Notes: generated by a model not told the origin, from the letters alone. 64,000 bases of DNA from Comamonas testosteroni TK102 (GCF_000739375.1 NZ_CP006704.1:3968001-4032000), one strand, 5' to 3'; counted from the first letter of the stretch, positions 17,642 to 26,183 are shown. Program-made: numbers and translations.

Positions 17642-18292
17642 TCAGTGCACGAGCAGCAGAACCAGCAGGGCCGGCAGCACCAGCCCCAGACCCACCATGG
17701 GCCAGGTCATCGGCCGGCGCTGTGCATGCATCTTCAGAATCAGCAGACCCGTGATGCAGAACACCAGGCAACCGACCGCAAAGATGTCGATGAACAAGCT
17801 CCAGGCACCGCCGGTATTACGCCCCTTGTGCAAGTCGTTGAGGTAGGAGATCCAGCCCCGGTCGGTCTTCTCGTACTCGACCGAGCCCTCCTTCAGGTCC
17901 ACGCGCAGCCAGGCATCGCCGCCCGGGCGCGGCATGGGCACATAGGCCTCGTCCTCGCTCCATTCCACGGCAAAGCCCTTGGCACTGACCTTGATCTGCT
18001 GAGCCAGCCAACCATCCACATCGGCAGGCATACCCACCGCATCCTTGCCGGCAGCCAGCAAGCCCTGCTTCTGGGCTTGCTGGAGCTTTTCGAGCAATTC
18101 CGGGGGCAGCTGTGCGTCACGCGATTCGACCTTGGGCTTGGACTCGATCTGCCCGGCGTGATTCAGGGTGAACCCCGTCACGGCAAACAGCAGCATGCCG
18201 ATCAGACAGATGGCGGAGCTGATCCAGTGCCACTCATGTAATTTTTTGAGCCAATACGCCCGCTGCGGAGCGTTGGAGGAAGCCGCGGTCAT
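17642..18292 (-). CDS. PepSY-associated transmembrane protein
   Basis: This 216-residue inner-membrane protein has a first transmembrane helix near 24-46 preceded by WLKKLHEWHWISSA, a periplasmic loop of about 110 residues with a PepSY-like segment (GFAVEWSEDEAYVPMPRPGGDAWLRVDLKEGSVEY), then two helices near 165-185 and 194-215. Histidines at about 19, 22, 45 and 155 near membrane edges are candidates for haem or metal contact, as in other PepSY-type reductases. It is the first gene of the operon that ends in the NADPH flavoprotein and is divergent from a TonB-dependent receptor, indicating a part in ferric-siderophore reduction. Confidence 0.87.
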   Translation of the reverse strand: MTAASSNAPQRAYWLKKLHEWHWISSAICLIGMLLFAVTGFTLNHAGQIESKPKVESRDAQLPPELLEKLQQAQKQGLLAAGKDAVGMPADVDGWLAQQIKVSAKGFAVEWSEDEAYVPMPRPGGDAWLRVDLKEGSVEYEKTDRGWISYLNDLHKGRNTGGAWSLFIDIFAVGCLVFCITGLLILKMHAQRRPMTWPMVGLGLVLPALLVLLLVH

Positions 18293-18595
18293 TCAGAACT
18301 TTCTGGGATTGCATCGCCGCCGGGCCGAACCGGCCTGCGCGACATCGCGCCACAAGGCCCGGCCTTGGGTACACGGCAAGGCGGCATTCTAGTTGCGCAA
18401 AATTCTAAATGCATATCACTTCTATTTACTTTACCTGGCGTAAACAAAGCGCCCGGTCATGACCAGGGTCATTGAGCCGTCCCGAGAACCCACGGCGGCG
18501 CGGGTCCCACGCCCTCGCATAGCCGCCTCGCATCCTATTCTGTTGCCCTGCTGCAACAAAACGTAGGGTATCCGCAGCCATTATTGAATGGTATC

Positions 18596-18614
18596 GAGAA
18601 TTATTATCAATATC
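18596..18614. promoter_or_regulatory. Fur-box-like operator in the divergent receptor/PepSY region
   Basis: GAGAATTATTATCAATATC matches 15 of 19 positions of the classical GATAATGATAATCATTATC. A TTGAAT that could be a -35 box lies at 18584-18589, so the site would overlap the receptor promoter. The whole 369-base divergent region (18293-18661) has no gene; its AT-rich patch at 18390-18435 is the likely PepSY-operon promoter, with no clear second Fur box. Confidence 0.75.
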
Positions 18615-18661
18615 ACCTAGAATCCGCACGCTTTTTCAAAAATCGACTCTTCATCAAAAGC

Positions 18662-20953
18662 ATGTCCAACCACTATCTGACCCCCACTGACTCCAACGGC
18701 TTGCGCTGCGAGCTCAAGCAAATCGTGATTGCCGCAGGCCTGTGCCTGATTGGTGCCAGCGCGATGGCTCAGCAGGAAACCACCTTGTCCACCGTGAATG
18801 TGGAAGCCGCGGCCGACGCCAGCTTCAAGACCGAAGCCAGCCCCCAGGGCAAGTTCACCGCGCCCCTGCTGGACACGCCCAAGACCGTTCAGGTCATCAA
18901 TGAAGAGATCATCAAGCAGACCGGTGCCACCAGCCTGCAGGATGCTCTGCGCTCCACCCCCGGCATCACCTTCGGCAACGGCGAAGGTGGCAACCCCACC
19001 GGCGACCAGCCCTTCATCCGCGGCATGGACGCCCAGTCCAGCACCTTTGTGGACGGCATGCGTGACATCGCTTCCGGCACGCGCGAGTTGTTCAACGTGG
19101 AATCCGTGGAAGTCATCAAGGGCGCGGACTCGGCCTACGCCGGTCGTGGCGGCGCCGGCGGCTCCATCAACATCACCACCAAGAAGGCCAAGAACGAGAA
19201 TTTCATCTCCGGCGATGTGGGCCTGGGCACCGACAACTACCTGCGCGGCACCCTGGACATCAACCGCAAGATCAACGAGGCCACCGGCATTCGTCTGAAC
19301 GCCATGGGTCACAGCGCCGACGTTCCGGGTCGCAACGGCCCCGACAACAAGCGCTGGGGCATTGCCCCCACCGTGACCTTCGGCATGGGCACCCCCACCG
19401 AAGTGACCCTGTCCTGGCAGCATCTGCAGACCGACAGCATGCCCGATGGCGGCGTGCCTTATCTGTACAGCAATGCCGCCATGGCCAAGCTGGCCGGCGG
19501 CTCGACGGTTCGCCCCAGCTATGGCAGCAACAGCGCCAACTGGTACGGCATGAACAACCGTGACTACCAGAAGGAAAAGAGCGATCTGTTCACGGCCTCG
19601 GTGGAACACAAGTTCACCGACACCAACAAGATCCGCAACAGCCTGCGCTACAGCAAGAGCAAGCAGGACTATGTCTGGACCCAGCCCGACGACTCCAAGG
19701 GCAACGTTCTCAACGGCTATGTCTGGCGCCGCGGCAACTTCCGCTTCTCCGATGTGGAAACCCTGCAGAACGTGACCGAGTTCACCGGCAAGGAGCAGAC
19801 CGGCTCCATCGGCCACAGCTATGCCTTCGGCCTGGAGCTGTCCAAGGAAAAGTCCGATGCCCAGTCCGGCGCCATACAAGACGGCACCACCAGCACTTGC
19901 ACATCACTCAATATGTGGTGCACCTCGCTGAACAATCCCGATGCCTCCACGCCCTGGAACTACGCCTGGGACAAGGGTCGCACCACCCGCAACAAGATCG
20001 ACACCGTTGCGATCTATGGCTTCGACACCTTGAAGTTCAATGAGCAATGGCTGCTCAATGCGGGCCTGCGCGTCGACCACTACAAGACATCGACTGCGGC
20101 TCCTGACTACACCAACCCCATCACCAACGCCAAGTCTGCCGCCTTCGACTACTCTCGCAGCGACACCTTGTTCAACTACCAGCTGGGTCTGGTCTACAAG
20201 CCCGCCGCCAATGGCAGCATCTACGCCAATATCGGCACCTCCTCGCGTCCCGGCGGCTCGACCCTGGGCAACGGCAGCGAAGATCTGGCCATCACCTCCG
20301 ATGCGCTGGCCAATCTGAAGCCCGAGAAAACCCGCTCCATGGAGCTGGGCACCAAGTGGGATCTGCTGGACAAGAACCTGGGCCTGACTGCCGCCATCTT
20401 CCGCAACAACGTCACCAATGTCCGTATCACCGATGGCACTGGTGCCGTCTTCATGGGTGGCGACAAGGTGGTCAACGGTCTGGAGCTGGGCTTCACCGGC
20501 CGCATCCTGTCCAACCTGAGCGTCTTCGGCGGCTATACCTATATGGATAGCGAGCAGAAGAACGCTGGACAGACCTGCTCCGGCACGCCTCTCAAATGCG
20601 TCACCTCGGCCGCCAACGGTCAGGCCTTCATCAACACGCCCAAGCACAGCTTCAGCCTGTGGACCAGCTACAAGCCCATGCCCAAGCTGACCCTGGGTCT
20701 GGGCGTCTATGCGCAAAGCAGCGTCAATGCAGCCTATGCATACAGCAATTCTGGCGGCATCGTGACCAAGGGCGTCGGCGGCTACACCCGCTTTGACGCG
20801 ATGATGGCCTACCAGATCGACAAGAATCTGGCCTTCCAGCTGAATGTCTTCAACCTGGGCGACAAGGTCTACTACAGCGGCGTGCGTTCACCCCACTACG
20901 CCACCATGGCTGCCGGCCGCTCTGCCGTGGCTTCGCTCAAGTTCACGTACTGA
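18662..20953 (+). CDS. TonB-dependent siderophore receptor, Fiu/PiuA-like (catecholate type)
   Basis: This 763-residue outer-membrane receptor has a signal peptide (cleavage near AMAQQ, residue 36), a plug domain (about 60-180: LLDTPKTVQVINEEIIKQTGATSLQDALRSTPGITF, then TGDQPFIRGMDAQSSTFVDGMRD, close to Fiu) and a 22-strand barrel ending VASLKFTY, with a terminal aromatic as required for barrel assembly. ATG 18662 is chosen because it gives a normal export signal. The adjacent piuC gene reproduces the E. coli fiu-ybiX pairing. A Fur-like site precedes it, and the flavin reductase operon is divergent. The exact siderophore is not readable. Confidence 0.93.
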   Translation: MSNHYLTPTDSNGLRCELKQIVIAAGLCLIGASAMAQQETTLSTVNVEAAADASFKTEASPQGKFTAPLLDTPKTVQVINEEIIKQTGATSLQDALRSTPGITFGNGEGGNPTGDQPFIRGMDAQSSTFVDGMRDIASGTRELFNVESVEVIKGADSAYAGRGGAGGSINITTKKAKNENFISGDVGLGTDNYLRGTLDINRKINEATGIRLNAMGHSADVPGRNGPDNKRWGIAPTVTFGMGTPTEVTLSWQHLQTDSMPDGGVPYLYSNAAMAKLAGGSTVRPSYGSNSANWYGMNNRDYQKEKSDLFTASVEHKFTDTNKIRNSLRYSKSKQDYVWTQPDDSKGNVLNGYVWRRGNFRFSDVETLQNVTEFTGKEQTGSIGHSYAFGLELSKEKSDAQSGAIQDGTTSTCTSLNMWCTSLNNPDASTPWNYAWDKGRTTRNKIDTVAIYGFDTLKFNEQWLLNAGLRVDHYKTSTAAPDYTNPITNAKSAAFDYSRSDTLFNYQLGLVYKPAANGSIYANIGTSSRPGGSTLGNGSEDLAITSDALANLKPEKTRSMELGTKWDLLDKNLGLTAAIFRNNVTNVRITDGTGAVFMGGDKVVNGLELGFTGRILSNLSVFGGYTYMDSEQKNAGQTCSGTPLKCVTSAANGQAFINTPKHSFSLWTSYKPMPKLTLGLGVYAQSSVNAAYAYSNSGGIVTKGVGGYTRFDAMMAYQIDKNLAFQLNVFNLGDKVYYSGVRSPHYATMAAGRSAVASLKFTY

Positions 20954-21007
20954 TGCAAGCCCTGCCTGCGCTTGATCTGGCGCAGGCTTGCTGCAAACCA
21001 TGCCCCG

Positions 21008-21043
21008 AAGCCCCGCAGGCTCCTGATGCCAGCGGGGCTTTTT
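21008..21043 (+). terminator. Terminator of the siderophore receptor gene
   Basis: AAGCCCCGC (21008-21016) pairs with GCGGGGCTT (21032-21040), followed by a short T-run, 55 bases after the stop. Confidence 0.85.
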
Positions 21044-21105
21044 ACATGCACACTTGGCGGGTCAAGCGCATTGCCGCTGGCTCGCAAAGTCTGATTTGCC
21101 ATCAA

Positions 21106-21193
21106 AACCATAGCTTCTTGCGCCCGCCTACAAACGTTTTCAAGTCAAAAATCCACTGAAAACAATAATTAACAAGCGCTACCAGCTATGGTT
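21106..21193. repeat. Dispersed AGCTxCTxGCGC-type repeat, copy 2
   Basis: Terminal inverted arms AACCATAGCT (21106-21115) and AGCTATGGTT (21184-21193) enclose TCTTGCGC and AAGCGCTACC blocks. It lies between the receptor terminator and piuC. Confidence 0.6.
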
Positions 21194-21242
21194 ATTGATG
21201 TAACCACGATCATCCACAGATAGATATCGCCTCACTCCTGCC

Positions 21243-21923
21243 ATGCTGCTACGCATCCCCAGCCTGCTCACTCCCGATGAAGTACGCCACTGCCGCCAGG
21301 CGCTGGAAGCCGCCAGCTGGCAGGACGGCAAGGCCACAGCCGGTCATGTGGCGGCTCAGGTCAAGAGCAATCTGCAGCTGCCGCTGGACAGCAAGACCGG
21401 CCAGCAGATCGGCGACCTGATCCTGGACCGGCTGGGCCGCAACCCCCTGTTCATGTCGGCAGCCCTGCCGCTCAAGGTCTTGCCGCCGCGCTTCAATCGC
21501 TACGAGGGCGGAGGCACTTATGGCAACCATATCGACAATGCATTCTTCACCATTCCGGGTACCGCCATCAAGGTCAGAACCGATGTCTCCACCACGGTCT
21601 TCTTCAGCGATCCCGACGAATACGAAGGCGGCGAGCTGATGGTGGAAGATACCTTCGGCCAGCAAGGCGTGAAACTGGCGGCCGGCGATGCCATCGTCTA
21701 CCCCGGCACCAGCCTGCACCGCGTCAACCCCGTCACGCGCGGCACGCGCTATGCATCGTTCTTCTGGACGCACAGCCTGGTCAAGTCGGCGGAGCAGCGC
21801 CGTCTGCTGTTCGATCTGGACCAGAGCATTCAGCAACTCACCCAGGAGCAGCCCGAACACCCGCGCGTCGCCGCCCTCTCGGGCACTTATCACAATCTGT
21901 TGCGCATGTGGTCTGAAAGCTAG
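21243..21923 (+). CDS. piuC: Fe(2+)/2-oxoglutarate-dependent hydroxylase PiuC (PKHD type, YbiX)
   Basis: This 226-residue cytoplasmic dioxygenase carries the iron triad His96-x-Asp98 ([10 protein letters not shown]) and His159 ([16 protein letters not shown]), with the 2-oxoglutarate arginine near 169. PiuC/YbiX accompanies catecholate TonB receptors such as PiuA and Fiu and affects uptake of siderophore-drug conjugates. Its substrate is not known. The length matches the family. It lies 289 bases downstream of the receptor, beyond a terminator, so it may have its own promoter. Confidence 0.95.
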   Translation: MLLRIPSLLTPDEVRHCRQALEAASWQDGKATAGHVAAQVKSNLQLPLDSKTGQQIGDLILDRLGRNPLFMSAALPLKVLPPRFNRYEGGGTYGNHIDNAFFTIPGTAIKVRTDVSTTVFFSDPDEYEGGELMVEDTFGQQGVKLAAGDAIVYPGTSLHRVNPVTRGTRYASFFWTHSLVKSAEQRRLLFDLDQSIQQLTQEQPEHPRVAALSGTYHNLLRMWSES

Positions 21924-22026
21924 CCCCCGGGGGACGACAGCCTGCGCTGCTGGGCAGGCCTTGCCAGCTGCCCCCCCTGCACCGTGCCTGCTCTGCCGCC
22001 CCATCCCCCTCCAACCGGCTTGATTT

Positions 22027-23169
22027 ATGACTGTTGAACGTTTGAATGCCGCAGGCCAGCCCGTCAAACCGCCACTGCCGCAGATTTCCGCGCAGATAGG
22101 CTCCCTGGCGGACTACGCCCGGCTGGCGCGCGAGCATATGGAAGCCCACTCCTGGGCGCATATCGAAAGCGGCGCCGATCAGGGGCTGACGCTGGCACAT
22201 AACAGGCAGGCGTTTGACCGCTTTCGCCTCTGCCCGGAACCGCTGGCCGATCTGTCAGATGCCCATACGCGGCAAAGCCTGCTGGGCCGGAGTCTGGACT
22301 GGCCGTTGCTGCTGGCACCTGTAGCCTATCAACAGCTGGCGCATCCCGAAGGCGAACTCGCCACGGCACGCGCGGCCATGGCCATGCGCACCGGCATGGT
22401 GGTCAGCACCCTGTCCAGTTACACCCTGGAAGCCATTGCCCAGGCCGCACAAGCCGCAGCCCAGGAGCTGGGGCGCAGCGGCCCGCTCTGGTTTCAGCTC
22501 TACCAGCAGGCGGCACGCGAGCACACGCTGCAGCTGATCCGGCGTGCCGAAGACGCCGGTTATCAGGCACTGGTCTGGACGGTGGACGCCCATATCAAAC
22601 GCTCCAGCTACCCGCTGCCGCCAGGCGTAGAGGCCGTCAATCTGCACGGCATGCCCAGGCAGAGCCAGAGTGGCGATCTGATGAGCGAGCATATTCTGTT
22701 CGGCTCCGAGCTGGCCCGAGGCGCCCCCACCTGGGACGACCTGGTCTGGCTGCGCCAGCAAACCCGGCTGCCGCTGATCGTCAAGGGCCTGCTCTCGGCC
22801 CGCGCCGCCGCGAAAGCCGTGGAACTGGGGGCCGATGCCATTGTGGTCTCCAACCATGGCGGGCGCGTGCTGGACAGCGCCGTCTCCGCCCTGGAAGTGC
22901 TGCCTGCCATACGCGAGGCCACGCCTGCCCATATCCCGCTGCTGATGGATGGCGGCGTGCGTCAGGGAACCGATGTGCTCAAGGCCATCGCCCTGGGCGC
23001 CAGTGCCGTGCTGCTGGGACGGCCCCAGATGCATGCCCTGGCAGTGGCCGGGATGCTGGGCGTGGCCCATATGCTGTATTTGCTGCGCGCCGAGCTGGAA
23101 CTGGCCATGGCGCAGACAGGCTGCGCCAGCCTCGATCAGATCGGGCCCGGGCTCTTAACCACTTGCTGA
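22027..23169 (+). CDS. FMN-dependent alpha-hydroxy-acid oxidase family (LldD-like), substituted active site
   Basis: This 380-residue TIM-barrel flavoenzyme belongs to the lactate dehydrogenase/glycolate oxidase family. The catalytic histidine and substrate arginine are present in SNHGGRVLDS (about 277-286), and the FMN lysine in LIVKGLLSARAA. The N-terminal active-site Tyr-Tyr before SGA, which binds the substrate carboxylate in typical members, reads His-Ile here (SWAHIESGADQGLTL), so the substrate may differ. The gene lies 103 bases after piuC and before bfd, inside the iron block; it is absent from the E. coli fiu locus. Confidence 0.85.
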   Translation: MTVERLNAAGQPVKPPLPQISAQIGSLADYARLAREHMEAHSWAHIESGADQGLTLAHNRQAFDRFRLCPEPLADLSDAHTRQSLLGRSLDWPLLLAPVAYQQLAHPEGELATARAAMAMRTGMVVSTLSSYTLEAIAQAAQAAAQELGRSGPLWFQLYQQAAREHTLQLIRRAEDAGYQALVWTVDAHIKRSSYPLPPGVEAVNLHGMPRQSQSGDLMSEHILFGSELARGAPTWDDLVWLRQQTRLPLIVKGLLSARAAAKAVELGADAIVVSNHGGRVLDSAVSALEVLPAIREATPAHIPLLMDGGVRQGTDVLKAIALGASAVLLGRPQMHALAVAGMLGVAHMLYLLRAELELAMAQTGCASLDQIGPGLLTTC

Positions 23170-23193
23170 ATGTGCGTAATTTGGCGGCATGCA

Positions 23194-23222
23194 TTGCAAA
23201 TGCGATGGATTCTCATTTATAC
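23194..23222 (+). promoter_or_regulatory. bfd promoter with overlapping Fur-like site
   Basis: TTGCAA (23194-23199) and TTATAC (23217-23222) are spaced 17 bases. The 13-mer ATTCTCATTTATA (23209-23221) overlies the spacer and -10, and its complement contains an AATGAGAAT half like that of a Fur box. The same 13-mer recurs at 28220-28232 upstream of the MnSOD operon. Confidence 0.65.
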
Positions 23223-23264
23223 TCCGCCTATTGCATCAATAGCCAGCAACAACTGCCTGTAGCC

Positions 23265-23558
23265 ATGATCGTCTGTGTATGCCGCCGGGTTTCTGACCGA
23301 GAAATAGCACGCCACGCGCATGCGGGGATGAGCTTTGACGAAATCCAGTTTGAATTGGGCGTTGCCACACAATGCGGGCGCTGCGAAGGCTGCGCACGCG
23401 ATGTCGTCGCCCAGTGCAGTGCCAGTCATCCGATCGCGGCCATCCACAACGAAGCGCAATCCCGCGCGTCGATGCAGACGGTTCAGCTTGCCACCAATAT
23501 CCTGGAAAGCAAAGCATGGCCCACCTCTCCGTCCTCTCAGCCGTCTTCGGCAGTCTGA
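23265..23558 (+). CDS. bfd: Bacterioferritin-associated ferredoxin-like [2Fe-2S] protein
   Basis: This 97-residue protein has a Bfd fold in its first 65 residues, with cysteines 4, 6, 37 and 40 spaced as C-x-C...C-x2-C (MIVCVCRRVSDREI, ATQCGRCEGC). Bfd donates electrons to bacterioferritin so that stored iron is released as Fe2+. A C-terminal tail of about 30 residues is longer than in most Bfd proteins, and the end overlaps a possible small membrane-protein gene in another frame. The Fur-like promoter and tonB downstream fit induction by iron starvation. No bacterioferritin gene is in the window. Confidence 0.88.
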   Translation: MIVCVCRRVSDREIARHAHAGMSFDEIQFELGVATQCGRCEGCARDVVAQCSASHPIAAIHNEAQSRASMQTVQLATNILESKAWPTSPSSQPSSAV

Positions 23559-23599
23559 TCCTCGTGATGGTATGCACCTGGTGGATCCTGCGTGAATGA
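23516..23599 (+). CDS. Possible 27-residue single-helix membrane protein
   Basis: The frame MAHLSVLSAVFGSLILVMVCTWWILRE encodes one strongly hydrophobic helix (about 4-24) with a positive end. It overlaps the last 43 bases of bfd in the +1 frame. Its ribosome site is weak (GGAAAG about 9 bases upstream). The composition is typical of bacterial micro-membrane proteins and not of random GC-rich frames, but coding is unproven. It would lie between bfd and tonB in an iron-regulated transcript. Confidence 0.4.
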   Translation: MAHLSVLSAVFGSLILVMVCTWWILRE

Positions 23600-23702
23600 T
23601 GCGTTCCTGTCTGCGTGCCCTGTTTCCTGTGCCTGCTATTGCCGGTTGACCAGCGCTTCTCCTTTCTGATTCCAGCCTGCGCTGGTTGCTCTTCTCGCTC
23701 TT

Positions 23703-24431
23703 ATGTCCCAGTCTGATCGATTTGCACCTGCCAGCGGCCCAAGCCGCAATATGGCAGTTGCTGGTGCTGTGGTGGTTGCGCATGCTGCTGCCCTGTGGGC
23801 CATGCAACATGGTCTGGCACAGCAAAAGCTGCCAGAGGTAGTGATTCCCGCCAGCGTGATTGCCCAGTTTGTGGCACCGCCTGCCGCCGAACCCACCCCG
23901 CCGGCTCCGCCTCCGCCCCCCAAGCCTCCTGCACCAGCGCCCAAACCCGTACCCAAGCCACAGCCCAAGCCCGAGATCAAGAAGGCTCCGCTGCCCAAGG
24001 CCATCAAGGATCCAACGCCGGCACCGGCCGCGCCTCAGGGCGCCCTGGAGAACAGCGACAGCAAACCGGACAAGACGCCGCCAGCGCCACCCGCGCCCCC
24101 GGCTCCTCCAGCCCCGCCCGCACCTCCGGCACCACCAGCTCCGCCCAAGATCGAGCAGCCATCGAGCAATGCGGCCTATCTGAACAACCCCGCTCCCGCT
24201 TATCCTTCGGTCAGCAAGCGCATGGGTGAACAAGGCAAGGTGCTGCTGCGCGTCTATATCAACGAGCAGGGCCAGCCCGAGAAAATCGAAATCAAGCAGT
24301 CCAGCGGCTTTGACCGTCTGGATGAAGCGGCCGTCAATACCGTGCGCCAGTGGAAGTTTGTCCCCGGCAAGCGCAACGGCGTGGCCGAACCCATGTGGCA
24401 CATCGTGCCCATCAACTTTGTTCTCAAATAA
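23703..24431 (+). CDS. tonB: TonB energy transducer
   Basis: This 242-residue inner-membrane anchored protein couples ExbBD proton-motive energy to outer-membrane receptors. A transmembrane helix (about 17-35, AVAGAVVVAHAAALWAM) is followed by a long Pro-rich spacer (about 60-150) with Pro-Lys repeats and a run of seven Ala-Pro-Pro units, then the TonB C-terminal domain (about 163-242: NPAPAYPSVSKRMGEQGKVLLRVYINEQGQPEKIEIKQSSGFDRLDEAAVNTVRQWKFVPG). The in-frame codons of the APP run are near-repeats, so the spacer length may vary between strains. exbB and exbD follow in one operon. Confidence 0.96.
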   Translation: MSQSDRFAPASGPSRNMAVAGAVVVAHAAALWAMQHGLAQQKLPEVVIPASVIAQFVAPPAAEPTPPAPPPPPKPPAPAPKPVPKPQPKPEIKKAPLPKAIKDPTPAPAAPQGALENSDSKPDKTPPAPPAPPAPPAPPAPPAPPAPPKIEQPSSNAAYLNNPAPAYPSVSKRMGEQGKVLLRVYINEQGQPEKIEIKQSSGFDRLDEAAVNTVRQWKFVPGKRNGVAEPMWHIVPINFVLK

Positions 24432-24454
24432 ATCTGCAGTTCTCAGGAGTACCC

Positions 24455-25177
24455 ATGGAATCCCAATTCGGCATTGCCCACGTCTGGACACAGGGCGACT
24501 TCGTGACCAAAGGCGTGGCCATCATCTTGCTGGTCATGTCGGTGGCCTCTTGGCTGGTCATCGTTCTCAAGGCCCTGGATATCGTGAAATTCAAGAAGTT
24601 CGCCACCCAGGCGCAGGACTTCTGGCACAGCCCCGATCTGGCCACCGGCCTGGAAAAGCTCGGTGACGACAAGCAGAACCCCTTCCGCTTCATGGTGCTC
24701 GAAGGCCGTGAAGCCTCGGCTCACCACCGCAAGACCAGCGTCCATCTGCATGACACACTGGACATCAGCGACTGGGTGACACGCTGCCTGCGCAACGGCA
24801 TCAACGAATTCACTGCCCGCCTGCAATCCGGTCTGGCGATTCTGGCTTCCGTGGGCTCCACCGCCCCCTTCATCGGCCTGTTCGGTACCGTCTGGGGCAT
24901 CTACCACGCACTGGTGGCCATCGGCATGTCGGGTCAGTCCTCCATCGACAAGGTGGCCGGCCCCATCGGCGAAGCGCTGATCATGACCGCACTGGGTCTG
25001 GCCGTCGCCATCCCTGCCGTGCTGGGCTACAACGCCCTGGTACGCGGCAACAAGGGCATTCTGAATGCACTGAACAGCTTTGCCCACGACGTGCACGCCT
25101 ATTTCGTGACCGGTGCCCGCGTTTCCGTGGACGGTCAGATTTCCGGCAATGTGCTGCCCCTGAAGAAAGGCGCCTAA
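24455..25177 (+). CDS. exbB: ExbB proton-channel subunit (MotA/TolQ/ExbB family)
   Basis: This 240-residue inner-membrane protein has three transmembrane helices (about 20-42, 130-155 and 170-195). The second and third carry the family's conserved stretch LASVGSTAPFIGLFGTVWGIYHAL and GPIGEALIMTALGLAVAIPAVLGYN. With ExbD it forms the proton-driven motor for TonB. ATG 24455 follows CAGGAG at a good distance. It lies 23 bases after tonB and 3 bases before exbD. Confidence 0.96.
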   Translation: MESQFGIAHVWTQGDFVTKGVAIILLVMSVASWLVIVLKALDIVKFKKFATQAQDFWHSPDLATGLEKLGDDKQNPFRFMVLEGREASAHHRKTSVHLHDTLDISDWVTRCLRNGINEFTARLQSGLAILASVGSTAPFIGLFGTVWGIYHALVAIGMSGQSSIDKVAGPIGEALIMTALGLAVAIPAVLGYNALVRGNKGILNALNSFAHDVHAYFVTGARVSVDGQISGNVLPLKKGA

Positions 25178-25180
25178 GCC

Positions 25181-25597
25181 ATGTCGTTCGGAACCATGGA
25201 TGATGGGGACAGCGATGATGTGATGAACGAAATCAACATGACCCCTCTGGTGGACGTCATGTTGGTGCTGCTCATCATCTTCATCATCACCGTGCCCGTG
25301 ATGAAGCACTCGGTCAACGTGGACCTGCCCCGCGCCACCAACCAGCCCGAGGACACCAAGCCTGCCACCGTGCAGCTGGGCATCACGGCCGACGGCAAGT
25401 ATTCCTGGAACGGCCAGGACATCAGCGACGAGCAGCTGGAGACCAATCTCCAGGCCGAAGCCGTCAAGGAGCCTCAGCCCGACCTGCACATCCGCGGCGA
25501 CAAGGACGTGCGCTACGAACGTGTGGCTCAGGCCATGGCCGCCGCCCAGCGCGCTGGCGTCAAGAAAATCGGCTTTGTGACCGACCCCACCCAGTAA
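25181..25597 (+). CDS. exbD: ExbD proton-channel subunit
   Basis: This 138-residue protein has one N-terminal transmembrane helix containing the essential proton-carrying aspartate (Asp25 in MTPLVDVMLVLLIIF) and a periplasmic domain (about 50-138) ending KKIGFVTDP. Together with ExbB it energises TonB. The start is three bases after the exbB stop, so the genes are translationally linked. A strong terminator follows 14 bases past the stop and closes the tonB-exbB-exbD operon. Confidence 0.96.
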   Translation: MSFGTMDDGDSDDVMNEINMTPLVDVMLVLLIIFIITVPVMKHSVNVDLPRATNQPEDTKPATVQLGITADGKYSWNGQDISDEQLETNLQAEAVKEPQPDLHIRGDKDVRYERVAQAMAAAQRAGVKKIGFVTDPTQ

Positions 25598-25611
25598 GCG
25601 CATGCTTATTC

Positions 25612-25638
25612 AAAAAACGGCCCTCCGGGGCCGTTTTT
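25612..25638. terminator. Terminator of tonB-exbB-exbD
   Basis: An AAAAACGGCCC/GGGCCGTTTTT-type stem with a tiny loop and T-runs on both strands, immediately after exbD. Confidence 0.9.
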
Positions 25639-25791
25639 TATGACTCGAATGACATCGAGCAATGGCATCCGCATCCCGCCCGCCCAGCTCTTGCACACCA
25701 TCGCAAGGCAGAAATCCCGGGCTGGCGCACGGACGGACAGATTCCGCCAGAAAATAAACAATGTTTTTTCGCAAATGAGACTAAGTATCAC

Positions 25792-25823
25792 TTGCGTTTC
25801 AATTGAGAATTGTTATCATTACA
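25792..25823 (+). promoter_or_regulatory. hemP promoter with Fur-box-like site
   Basis: TTGCGT (25792-25797) and TATCAT (25814-25819) are spaced 16 bases. GAGAATTGTTATCATTACA (25805-25823) overlaps the -10 and matches about 13 of 19 positions of the Fur consensus. It shares GAGAATTxTTATCA with the receptor site at 18596. Confidence 0.7.
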
Positions 25824-25850
25824 CCAGTTTTGAACTTAAGGAATCACGGC

Positions 25851-26060
25851 ATGTCTGCACCGCTTGTTGCGACCTCACAGCCCAACAACCGCAGCTCTTC
25901 CTCCATGGCTGCTGCAAATCCCTCAGCCGCTGCCGGCTCCAGCCTGGGCCTGGACAGCGCCCTGCTGCTCAACGGCCAGAAGGCCGTCACCATCCTGCAC
26001 AATGGCACGCCCTATCGTCTGCAGGCCACCAAGCTGGGCAAGCTCATCCTGACCAAATAG
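25851..26060 (+). CDS. hemP: Hemin uptake protein HemP
   Basis: This 69-residue protein has the HemP core at its C-terminus (about 36-69: LLLNGQKAVTILHNGTPYRLQATKLGKLILTK) preceded by a Ser/Ala-rich tail. HemP family proteins in betaproteobacteria are needed for expression or function of haem-uptake receptors. AAGGA lies 8 bases before ATG 25851. A Fur-like site overlaps its promoter. No haem receptor or hmuTUV genes follow; the gene stands alone before a strong terminator, next to a convergent HbpS/GlcG-like gene. Confidence 0.9.
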   Translation: MSAPLVATSQPNNRSSSSMAAANPSAAAGSSLGLDSALLLNGQKAVTILHNGTPYRLQATKLGKLILTK

Positions 26061-26183
26061 ACCGTTTCATCGTGGGGCGACACCGCAAGTGTCGATTCGC
26101 CAGCCATAGTCGTTGCAGAGCACCTGCCCTCTCTTGTGCCCACACTTCACATAGCCACGCGTTTTTTCCTCATTCGCAACCCG

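Noticed and set aside
18390..18435. A second Fur box for the PepSY operon
   Set aside because: The AT-rich patch only weakly resembles the consensus.
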